The notes beneath the pieces were generated by a model, which did not search any database, was not told the origin of the DNA, and saw nothing but the letters and a program-made list of their open reading frames with translations. The position numbers were made by a program, and so were the translations under genes. A stretch of 13,984 nucleotides of DNA from Acidobacteriota bacterium (lineage in GTDB: Bacteria > Acidobacteriota > Terriglobia > Terriglobales > Acidobacteriaceae), in contig JAJZCX010000009.1 of assembly GCA_021851625.1 (NCBI GenBank), positions 1 to 13,984 of the forward strand, in the 5' to 3' direction. Positions 1 through 6,350 of this stretch are shown piece by piece (position 1 is the first letter of the stretch; each line of letters begins with the position of its first letter).

Positions 1-414
1 CATGGCGATGCACCGCGCCAGACCAATCAGAATCAGCCCGCGCATGTAGGCAGGTTCGTGACGCAAAAATACAATGGCCAGCGCAAACATCAACACCGGC
101 CCGATCAGCCAATTTTGCAAAAGAGACAGTGCGAGAAGCCTGCGTTGGTGAAAGATCTGATGTAGCTTTTCGTATCGCACTTTGGCCAGCGGCGGATAGA
201 GCATCAAGATGAGGCCGATGGCGATGGGAATGTTTGTGGTGCCGTGTTGCAATCCTCCAATCCACTCCGCGGAGCTTGGAACCCAACGGCCCAGTGCAAG
301 TCCGGCAGCCATGGCCAGAAAAATCCAAAGGGTTAAATATCTGTCCAGAATCGAAAGCCCAGCAGCGCGTTTGCAAGGCAGGGAAGGATTCGTTTGATTT
401 GTGCAGCAGTTCAT
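1..414 (-). CDS. acr3: Arsenite efflux transporter Acr3 family, N-terminal part (cut by window edge)
   Basis: This is the first 138 codons of an Acr3-type arsenite permease, an inner-membrane exporter that expels As(III). The frame runs open to base 1, so the C-terminal part is missing. After a Cys-containing head (MNCCTNQTN), the sequence LSILDRYLTLWIFLAMAAG begins the first membrane helix. Further hydrophobic helices follow, then LQNWLIGPVLMFALAIVFL and finally GLILIGLARCIAM. The ARCxAM segment carries the conserved fourth-helix cysteine that Acr3 proteins need for arsenite transport. The start codon overlaps the arsR stop (ATGA at 411-414), so translation is very likely coupled to arsR. 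ArsB of the unrelated E. coli type lacks this motif, so Acr3 is the better call. I read this frame by hand from the reverse complement. Confidence 0.93.
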   Translation of the reverse strand, partial: MNCCTNQTNPSLPCKRAAGLSILDRYLTLWIFLAMAAGLALGRWVPSSAEWIGGLQHGTTNIPIAIGLILMLYPPLAKVRYEKLHQIFHQRRLLALSLLQNWLIGPVLMFALAIVFLRHEPAYMRGLILIGLARCIAM

Positions 415-824
415 GCGGATGCCTTTTTTGATTTCAGTTGTGTAGGCCGTGGAGCGTTACGCACTGGCAGTAATGTTTTCGGTGCGCAGCAGGCTTGATC
501 CAGCCGTTTGCGCTCGCTTTGCATCTGCGCGTCTTCACTTAGCCAATGCAGCGCCGCGTCCAAGACGCGCTTCGCCGCAGCAGGGGCTGGGGAAGTGATG
601 CGGTAGTGCATCCATTTGCCCTCGCGTCGCGCTGCAACGAGTCCGGCGCGTCGCAAATAGGCGAGGTGGCGGGAAATCTTTGGCTGGCTTTCACTCAAGA
701 TGCTGGTGAAGTAACAGACGCAGATTTCACGGTCTGCCATTAGATTGAGAAGGCGCAGGCGGGTTTTGTCCGCCAGAGCACTGAAGATTCTGTCTGGCCC
801 AATGGGTTTGCGCTTGCTGTCCAT
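411..824 (-). CDS. arsR: ArsR/SmtB family arsenical-responsive repressor
   Basis: This 137-residue winged-helix repressor should bind its own promoter and release it on As(III) or Sb(III) binding. Residues 11-77 form the winged helix: ALADKTRLRLLNLM, then the recognition region SQPKISRHLAYLRRAGLV, then the wing RREGKWMHYRI. The helix segment EICVCYF holds Cys35 and Cys37, matching Cys32 and Cys34 of the E. coli R773 ArsR metal site; the third E. coli cysteine position is Thr40. A second Cys pair (Cys112-Cys113, ACCAPK) sits in the C-terminal tail. The gene overlaps acr3 by four bases. Upstream there is no Shine-Dalgarno sequence, but a perfect TATAAT ends six bases before the ATG, so the mRNA may be leaderless. 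The acr3 neighbour supports arsenic rather than zinc or cadmium as the signal. Confidence 0.93.
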   Translation of the reverse strand: MDSKRKPIGPDRIFSALADKTRLRLLNLMADREICVCYFTSILSESQPKISRHLAYLRRAGLVAARREGKWMHYRITSPAPAAAKRVLDAALHWLSEDAQMQSERKRLDQACCAPKTLLPVRNAPRPTQLKSKKASA

Positions 825-830
825 GGAAAT

Positions 831-836
831 ATTATA
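831..836 (-). promoter_or_regulatory. Putative -10 box of arsR (leaderless start)
   Basis: Read on the minus strand this is a perfect TATAAT. Its downstream end lies six bases before the arsR ATG, so a usual start point would fall on or next to the A of that ATG. No good -35 hexamer is visible at 16-18 bp spacing (CTATAT is the best). No ribosome binding site precedes the ATG. The AT-rich context makes chance matches easier. Confidence 0.45.
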
Positions 837-858
837 TATGCATTAGCAAATATATATA
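833..858. promoter_or_regulatory. Candidate ArsR operator between arsR and nagA
   Basis: Seven-base arms TATATAT (833-839) and ATATATA (852-858) form a perfect inverted repeat around a 12-base centre. ArsR-family dimers typically bind AT-rich imperfect dyads of this size that overlap the promoter, and this one abuts the arsR -10 box. It also lies just upstream of the nagA ribosome binding site (871-877). The assignment is inference from position and symmetry. Confidence 0.45.
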
Positions 859-885
859 GTGTCGCTATACAGAGGTGCTTCAGCC

Positions 886-2067
886 ATGCACAATAAGACA
901 GGTAAATTCATGCGCACGCTTATCCATGCCGCCCGTCTGCTGACCGCTCAGGAGTCCATCGTCCACCCAGCCATACTGATCGAGGATGGACGCATTCTCA
1001 GCATCCACTCACTGGATGAAGCGGCTGCTCCGCAGGCGGAGCAATACCTCGACTACAAAGATGCAACGCTCGCTCCAGCATTTTTCGATGTGCACATGCA
1101 CGGTGCACGCGGACACGATGTAATGGAGGGCACGCGGGATGCGATCGATACGGTTGGATTGTTTCTAGCGCAACATGGAGTTGGGTCGTATCTGGCAACG
1201 ACGGTAACTGCTCCCGAAGAAAAAATTCTTGCGGCGCTGGACGGACTGGCCACGCAAATCGAGCGCGCGGAGCACCCTGGTGCTCGCCCTGTCGGCATTC
1301 ATTTGGAAGGGCCATTTCTTTCCTGTGACAAGAGAGGCGTGCATCCGCCAGAGCACCTGCAAGCACCCAGCGTGGAGCGCTTCGAACGGTATTGGCAGGC
1401 TGCTCGCGGCCAGATTGAGCTCGTTACGGTTGCGCCAGAACTACCCGGTGCACTGGAGATGATCGCGCACGCCACGCGCAAGGGCGTGCACATCAGCATC
1501 GGCCACAGCAACGCGCGCACTGCGGAGGCTCTGGCTGGCATTGACGCTGGAGCCGTGAGTGCAACACACACCTTTAACGCCATGCGCACGCTGGACCATC
1601 GCGACCCAGGAATTTTGGGAGTCGTACTCGACCGCAATGATTTATTTGCGGAGATCATCTGCGACAAGATTCACGTCGCTCCGGAGATGATCCGATTGTT
1701 TTGGAAGTCCAAGGGCACGGAGCACAGCATTTTGGTCACGGATGCCATGAGCGCAACGGGGATGCCCGATGGAAACTACCATCTTGGCCCGCTGACGGTG
1801 ACCGTAGCCAACGGTACATGTATGTCTGAGGGCAGACTGGCTGGCAGCGTACTCACACTCGATCGTGCACTGCTCAATTTTATGGAGTGCACAGGTTGTG
1901 ATTTGCAATCCGCGCTGCGCTGTTTGACGGCCAATCCAGCCACGATGACAGGGCGCGAGAATACAATCGGTCACTTGCGCGTAGGCATGCCTGCGGACAT
2001 CACCGTGCTGAACGCAGATGGCGCTGTGCAGTCTGTATTGTTGCACGGTAAAACCGTGCATGGGTGA
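886..2067 (+). CDS. nagA: N-acetylglucosamine-6-phosphate deacetylase
   Basis: This cytoplasmic amidohydrolase converts GlcNAc-6-P to GlcN-6-P plus acetate, feeding amino sugars into glycolysis or cell-wall synthesis. The 393 residues match the family length. Visible motifs are FFDVHMHGARG (metal-site His70 and His72), GIHLEGPFLS (metal ligand Glu141), SIGHSNA (His207), SATHTFNAM (His228) and LVTDAMSATG (catalytic Asp286). I chose ATG 886 because AGAGGTG at 871-877 sits eight bases upstream. A GTG at 859 in frame lies inside the AT-rich promoter, and ATG 910 is a weaker alternative. The gene is divergent from arsR with a short shared control region and converges on the sugar kinase, whose stop is only 17 bases away. 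Together with the kinase and the GH20 enzyme it makes a GlcNAc salvage group. Confidence 0.95.
   Translation: MHNKTGKFMRTLIHAARLLTAQESIVHPAILIEDGRILSIHSLDEAAAPQAEQYLDYKDATLAPAFFDVHMHGARGHDVMEGTRDAIDTVGLFLAQHGVGSYLATTVTAPEEKILAALDGLATQIERAEHPGARPVGIHLEGPFLSCDKRGVHPPEHLQAPSVERFERYWQAARGQIELVTVAPELPGALEMIAHATRKGVHISIGHSNARTAEALAGIDAGAVSATHTFNAMRTLDHRDPGILGVVLDRNDLFAEIICDKIHVAPEMIRLFWKSKGTEHSILVTDAMSATGMPDGNYHLGPLTVTVANGTCMSEGRLAGSVLTLDRALLNFMECTGCDLQSALRCLTANPATMTGRENTIGHLRVGMPADITVLNADGAVQSVLLHGKTVHG
2042..2060. other. Perfect 8-bp hairpin at the 3' end of nagA
   Basis: TGCACGGT and ACCGTGCA flank an AAA loop. The hairpin spans the last nagA codons and lies 25 bases beyond the stop of the convergent kinase gene. 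No T-run follows on either strand, so it is not a standard intrinsic terminator. It could slow polymerase or protect both 3' ends, or be coincidental. Confidence 0.4.
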
Positions 2068-2084
2068 TTGGATCGCCGCTTGCC

Positions 2085-3011
2085 TTATGCGGACTGTCGT
2101 GCTCGCCAAAGCGCGCCCATGGCAGCATCCACCGGTTCTGCAAGAATCGAAACATGAGGTAGCGCGGCGTGCACAATTGTAATTAACGCTTCACGCAGTG
2201 GCGCGACATGTGCCAGAACGCTACCCGTAAAAGCCAACTGTAAATTACTCGCGGGCAATTGGCCCCCGCATGAAAGTTTTTGCAGAGCAAAGAGAGCCAT
2301 GGATCCGAGAATCGCTCCGCCCTCTTGCAGAACCTGTCGTGCAATGGCATCGCCCTGCTCGGCACAGGCGGAGACGCTGCGTGCGAGTTGGGAAAAATCT
2401 GGGCCGGGTATGCGATTGCATAGTTCGACCATATCCGTATGTGAGCCAATCTTCCAAACGCGCAGAATTTCTTCAAAGAGTTGCGTTGATTCTTCGCGAT
2501 CCATTGCTAGCAGTGTGGCTCGTACGGCGTGTACTCCAATCCAATATCCAGAGCCTTCATCGGAGATCACAGGGCCCCATCCGCCCAGATGAAAGACAGC
2601 ACCATTGGGCATACGCCCTACAACGTTGGAGCCGGTTCCAGCAATCACCAGCACGCCTGGGCCGCCGTGAAAGGCTCCATCCAATGCAATCTCTTCGTCG
2701 CCGCACAAATATACATGGCCGCGCAGATGCTTCTGCATCTCTGCGCGTGTCCAATCGGCAATTTGTGGCACGGTGATCCCAGAGAGTCCGATGCATGTAC
2801 TGGCGATGGCGTCTGCAGGGATGCCCGACTGTCGCGTGAGGTCTGCGAGCAGAGCCGCCAGATTGTTGCTGGCTGCGTCGGTGTCGATCCGGGAAACTTT
2901 GATGGAGCCTGCCTGTGCTCGCGCCAAGACAGAGCCTGCATCTGCCAATACCGCGGATGTTTTTGTTCCGCCCGCGTCAATGCCTAAAAAATATCGCATG
3001 GGTTCAATCAA
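2085..3011 (-). CDS. nagK: N-acetylglucosamine kinase-like protein (BadF/BadG/BcrA/BcrD ATPase family)
   Basis: This 308-residue sugar kinase of the actin-like ATPase fold probably phosphorylates GlcNAc to GlcNAc-6-P with ATP, giving the substrate of NagA next door. The first phosphate loop is LGIDAGGTKT (residues 9-18). CGDEEIALDGAF (103-114) offers the catalytic aspartate, IAGTGSNVVG (123-132) is the second nucleotide loop, and GGWGPVISDEGSGYWIG (143-159) matches the GGWG...DEGS signature of NAGK-type enzymes. MurNAc or glucosamine kinases of the same family cannot be excluded. The start is uncertain. TTG 3011 has an AGGGG nine bases upstream, while ATG 2999 gives the usual short N terminus (MRYFLGIDAGG) but has no ribosome binding site. 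The gene is convergent with nagA and divergent from the GH20 gene. Confidence 0.85.
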   Translation of the reverse strand: MIEPMRYFLGIDAGGTKTSAVLADAGSVLARAQAGSIKVSRIDTDAASNNLAALLADLTRQSGIPADAIASTCIGLSGITVPQIADWTRAEMQKHLRGHVYLCGDEEIALDGAFHGGPGVLVIAGTGSNVVGRMPNGAVFHLGGWGPVISDEGSGYWIGVHAVRATLLAMDREESTQLFEEILRVWKIGSHTDMVELCNRIPGPDFSQLARSVSACAEQGDAIARQVLQEGGAILGSMALFALQKLSCGGQLPASNLQLAFTGSVLAHVAPLREALITIVHAALPHVSILAEPVDAAMGALWRARQSA

Positions 3012-3098
3012 TTGGTTCAGCCCCTATCCTTCTCATCAGTTCAGTACAGATAGAGCCTCATGGGGCTGCATCCAGTGTCGCCGTCCAGCCGCAGGCAC

Positions 3099-3127
3099 TC
3101 CACAAATGTCGTTGCAGTGACTATACT
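3099..3127 (+). promoter_or_regulatory. Putative promoter of the GH20 gene
   Basis: TCCACA (3099-3104, four of six matches to TTGACA) and TATACT (3122-3127, five of six to TATAAT) are separated by 17 bases. Transcription would begin near 3134, giving a leader of about 33 bases that includes the GGAG at 3153-3156. Confidence 0.4.
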
Positions 3128-3166
3128 GCGTCTGATTATCTCTTTCCTCGTCGGAGTGTACAAGTC

Positions 3167-5278
3167 ATGACTCTTCCATTAAATCGTTTTCGCTTACGGA
3201 CGCTCTTTGTGCTGCTGGTTTTGCTGGTGCCCGTTGTTGGCTTGGCTGCGGATGTCAGCGCAGATGCGAAGGACTTCAGTGTCGGGCAGGCACTACTTCC
3301 CATGCCGCGCGTGATGCACGACGCAGGAATGATGCCGCTTTCGCAGGGTGTTTCTGTTCAGTTTGCAAACAATGCTGAGGACGAATTTGCCGCCAAGGAT
3401 TTTGCACAGGCCGTGCAGGAACACGGCGCGCATTGCCGATTGCAAGGCGCAGGGGAGCCAACGCTTCTATTGCTGCGCTCGAACACGGCGACCGCAAAAG
3501 AATTGCTTGCGCGGAATCATTTGCAGTTTTCTGATGCGATGCAGGAGCAGGGCTACATTCTCGTGCGTGAGGGAAGCCGCTTCTATGACATTGCCGCCAC
3601 GGGGACTGGGATTTTTTATGGAGTGCAAACCATTCGGCAGATGTTGACCGGACGAGGAGGAAAACTTGCGCTACACACAGCCACCATCCTGGATTGGCCG
3701 GCGATGCGTTATCGTGGCATGGGTGATGATTTGTCGCGCGGCCCGGTGCCCACGCTCGCCTATCAAGAGAAGCAGATTCGCACCTTCGCCGCATACAAGA
3801 TCAACTTGTATTCGCCATACTTTGAAAACACGCTGCAATTCACGGCCACGCCGTTGGCTGCACCGCCAGATGGAGCCATGTCCCGCACGGATGTCGAGGA
3901 ACTTGTTCGTTACGCGCGGCAATATCACATCATCATTGTTCCCGATCAGGAATCCTTCGGCCATCTGCATCACACATTGCTCTTTGAGCAGTACGCGCAA
4001 CTAGCGGAGACGCCGCACGGCAGCGTGCTGGCTCCGGGGCAGCCCGGTTCCTTGCCACTGATCGATCAATGGTTCACTGAGATTGCGCAGATGTTTCCCA
4101 GTCCATTTCTGCATATCGGTGCAGATGAGACCTTTGAGTTGGGAGCGGGGCAAACGCAGCAGGCCGTGGCCAAAGAAGGCTTGGACAAGGTCTACATGGA
4201 TTTTGTGCGGCAAATATATCAATCCCTGCAGCCACTGCACAGGCGACTTTTATTTTGGGGCGATGTGGCCATGAACTCCCCGGCACTCGTGAAAACGTTG
4301 CCGAAGGACATGATCGCTGTGGCGTGGAAATACACGCCGCAGCCGCAGGGTTACGACGCTTGGATCAAGCCCTTCACTGATGCGGGCATGGAGACTTGGG
4401 TGGCGCCGGGTGTCAGCAGTTGGAATGAGGTGTATCCCGACAACGATGCAGCGTTGCAAAACATTCAGCGCTTTGTGGCCGACGGTCAGCGTCTCGGCGC
4501 GCCCGGAGAATTGAATACGGCTTGGTATGACTCTGGGGAGGGTTTGTTCGCACAGACCTGGTATGGCGTGCTTTTTGGCGCGGCGGCAGGCTGGCAGCCG
4601 GGTGCCAGCAGCATTCCACAGTTTGAGCAGAGCTTCGGCCAGGTCTTTCACAATGACGCCAGCGGAAAAATCAATCACGCACAGTTAGAGTTGATCGCCG
4701 CCTATCAAACCCTGGCCAAGGCTGGCTTGGATGCCGACACGGATTCGCTCTTCTGGCTAGATCCATGGAGTGAACAGGGGCGAATCATTTCTGCCAAACT
4801 GCTGCCCATCGCGCACGATCTGCGCATCCACGCCGAGAACGCGATGGTGGACATCGATGCTGTGCGCCAGCAGCCAAACATTCGCAACCAAGGTGCGCTG
4901 GCGGCCATGGCGCTCGGTGCGAGGCGGTTAGATTTCATTGGACAAAAATTCCAACAGGCGCAGGAGATTCTGGATGAGTACGCCCGCATGACTGCCGAGC
5001 AGAGTGATGCCAGCCAGCGAGAGGATCTTTCCCGGCTGAGCTATACCATCTCTGGACAGAATGGCCAATGCCAGGATATACGCGATGGTTATGGCGTATT
5101 GCATGACTTGTACCAGGCTGCATGGCTCAGGGAAAATCGCCAGTATTCATTGCAGGATCAGCTTGTGCGCTATGACATGAATATGCAGCTTTGGATTCGT
5201 CGCGGCGAGTTCTTCCAAGGTGCCCGTGAGCAATTCTGGAGGACGCACAAACTCCCCGCGCTACAGATACCGCAGTAA
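3167..5278 (+). CDS. Exported family 20 glycoside hydrolase (beta-N-acetylhexosaminidase)
   Basis: This 703-residue protein should remove terminal GlcNAc or GalNAc residues from glycans by substrate-assisted catalysis. The N terminus (basic NRFRLRTLF, hydrophobic VLLVLLVPVVG, then LAADVSA) is a signal peptide, so it acts in the periplasm or outside. Residues of about 40-165 resemble the GH20 non-catalytic alpha/beta domain, ending in a GIFYGVQTIRQML segment. The barrel begins at ILDWPAMRYRGM (DWP at 176-178), followed by VPDQESFGHLHH (258-269). HIGADETFELG carries the catalytic pair Asp320-Glu321, in a variant of the common HxGGDE motif. WGD at 364-366 and NTAWYDSGEG are later active-site strands. 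The last 180 or so residues are helix-rich and unassigned. ATG 3167 was chosen for the signal peptide and GGAG ten bases upstream; the open frame extends to 2915 but that part does not look coding. Confidence 0.87.
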   Translation: MTLPLNRFRLRTLFVLLVLLVPVVGLAADVSADAKDFSVGQALLPMPRVMHDAGMMPLSQGVSVQFANNAEDEFAAKDFAQAVQEHGAHCRLQGAGEPTLLLLRSNTATAKELLARNHLQFSDAMQEQGYILVREGSRFYDIAATGTGIFYGVQTIRQMLTGRGGKLALHTATILDWPAMRYRGMGDDLSRGPVPTLAYQEKQIRTFAAYKINLYSPYFENTLQFTATPLAAPPDGAMSRTDVEELVRYARQYHIIIVPDQESFGHLHHTLLFEQYAQLAETPHGSVLAPGQPGSLPLIDQWFTEIAQMFPSPFLHIGADETFELGAGQTQQAVAKEGLDKVYMDFVRQIYQSLQPLHRRLLFWGDVAMNSPALVKTLPKDMIAVAWKYTPQPQGYDAWIKPFTDAGMETWVAPGVSSWNEVYPDNDAALQNIQRFVADGQRLGAPGELNTAWYDSGEGLFAQTWYGVLFGAAAGWQPGASSIPQFEQSFGQVFHNDASGKINHAQLELIAAYQTLAKAGLDADTDSLFWLDPWSEQGRIISAKLLPIAHDLRIHAENAMVDIDAVRQQPNIRNQGALAAMALGARRLDFIGQKFQQAQEILDEYARMTAEQSDASQREDLSRLSYTISGQNGQCQDIRDGYGVLHDLYQAAWLRENRQYSLQDQLVRYDMNMQLWIRRGEFFQGAREQFWRTHKLPALQIPQ

Positions 5279-5303
5279 GTTTTGAAGAAGTTTCGGCGGA
5301 TGA

Positions 5304-6170
5304 CTACTGGGCCTGCCGCATACTGGCGGGCTTGCGTGTCAGCAAAAAGATCATTGCCACGATGGCAATGATCGTAAACAGCCCAGCAATACTCATCACA
5401 CGCAGAATGGAGACGGTATATTTTCCGGTGGTGGGGCTGTAGTTGCAGCAATAAATCAAGATCAGATCACTGAAGCTGCCGATTTTATTTCCAGAGGCGT
5501 CGATCAACGCCATGCGCACATCACGCGGCTGATAGGAGATGCCAGAGAGATATTTGGAGAGTCGTCCCTCCGGCGTGGCAATGAAAATCACGCTGGAGTG
5601 GGCGAATTGCGACATCTTTCCGTCCGGACCCGGCACGCGCACGTAATGAAAACCTGCGGCTCCGGTCAGCGCGTCGATCGAGCTTTGCGACCCGGTCAGA
5701 AAATGGATGCCTTCCGAATTGCCCGGTCGACCCAGCCACTGCAAAAATTCCCGCTTCTCCGTCAACGCATCCGCGGGTGTATCCGCTGGGTCAAAGCTGG
5801 CGATGACCACGTCATAATCCTTGCCCGGTGTGAAGCCAGTCTGTCGCAGCGCGTCAGCCATGCCGTGCAATACCTGCGGACACAATAGGCCGCAGTGGTA
5901 ATAGACCAGCGCCATCATCACCGGACGATGCGAAAAGTATTGACCCAAGGGAACGACCGCGCCATCACTCTCAATGAATGGAGCGTTCAACGGCAGCAAA
6001 TGGTTTAGATTTTCATCGATGCCAGCGTGTTGCAAGTAGGCAGGCAGACTGGATGCGGGCGGGGCACCGGTTGTCTGGTTGTTTTGGAAGGCGGCAACCT
6101 GTGCCGTCATACAAGAAGATGTAAAAAACAATATCGCAGCGCACCCGGCAAACTGAAATCGAATCCGCAT
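5304..6170 (-). CDS. SCO1/SenC/PrrC family protein, C-terminally membrane-anchored
   Basis: This 288-residue thioredoxin-fold protein belongs to the Sco family, which delivers copper to, or reduces the cysteines of, CuA sites in respiratory oxidases. Family features are YYHCGLLCPQVL with Cys93 and Cys97 (the CxxxC copper/redox motif), SFDPADTP (125-132) and FAHSSVIFI with the conserved ligand His191. An N-terminal signal sequence (FAGCAAILFFTSSC) and a hydrophobic helix near residues 257-279 followed by TRKP predict a periplasmic domain held by a C-terminal anchor. ATG 6170 was chosen because the signal peptide begins there; the open frame extends upstream to 6275 with no signal-like sequence. 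Only a weak ribosome binding site is visible. The gene is divergent from the VWFA gene and convergent with the GH20 gene. No oxidase genes adjoin it, but a CuA protein lies about 5.7 kb to the right. Confidence 0.9.
   Translation of the reverse strand: MRIRFQFAGCAAILFFTSSCMTAQVAAFQNNQTTGAPPASSLPAYLQHAGIDENLNHLLPLNAPFIESDGAVVPLGQYFSHRPVMMALVYYHCGLLCPQVLHGMADALRQTGFTPGKDYDVVIASFDPADTPADALTEKREFLQWLGRPGNSEGIHFLTGSQSSIDALTGAAGFHYVRVPGPDGKMSQFAHSSVIFIATPEGRLSKYLSGISYQPRDVRMALIDASGNKIGSFSDLILIYCCNYSPTTGKYTVSILRVMSIAGLFTIIAIVAMIFLLTRKPASMRQAQ
5344..5373 (-). terminator. Terminator-shaped hairpin inside the sco reading frame
   Basis: A perfect 10-bp stem (GATCATTGCC, 5349-5358, with GGCAATGATC, 5364-5373) closes a five-base loop. 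Read on the minus strand the stem is followed at once by TTTTT (5348-5344). The element codes for part of the C-terminal membrane helix (IIAIVAMIF) and lies some 40 bases before the sco stop. It could end or pause sco transcription, or arise by chance from near-repeated hydrophobic codons. Confidence 0.4.
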
Positions 6171-6319
6171 ACTGCCGACACGTGAAATGTTTCGCACCCT
6201 CTTTTGTAGAAGAAAACCCTCGCCAGCGCAAATGGAATGATTCGGCCTTGTGGGGAGAAGTGTCATTCTTGCCAAAAGAGCAAGCGTCGGATGGGCTATA
6301 CTGGCTGGGTTCGCTGAAG

Positions 6320-6331
6320 GATATCGATATC
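6320..6331. promoter_or_regulatory. 12-bp perfect palindrome upstream of the VWFA gene
   Basis: GATATCGATATC lies between a TATACT box (6297-6302) and the ribosome binding site GGAGGA (6338-6343) of the gene starting at 6351. Its place inside the probable leader suits a repressor operator or a short RNA hairpin. The rest of the 180-base divergent region (6171-6350) holds no gene; a TTGCCA at 6269-6274 is 22 bases from the TATACT, too far for a standard promoter pair. Confidence 0.3.
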
Positions 6332-6350
6332 TTGCGCGGAGGATTGTTGC

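Noticed and set aside
209..431. Two short plus-strand frames opposite acr3
   Set aside because: The minus strand encodes recognisable Acr3 membrane helices throughout this stretch.
2270..2987. Plus-strand frames of about 100-170 residues opposite the sugar kinase
   Set aside because: They overlap a kinase with intact motifs and have no domain or ribosome binding site of their own.
2915..3166. N-terminal extension of the GH20 frame
   Set aside because: The extension overlaps the divergent kinase start and would bury the signal peptide. ATG 3167 has a ribosome binding site and a promoter upstream.
5311..5331. Short inverted repeat GCCTGCC/GGCGGGC at the end of sco
   Set aside because: A 7-bp stem with a G-T pair and no T-run is weak, and it is within the range expected by chance in GC-rich coding sequence.
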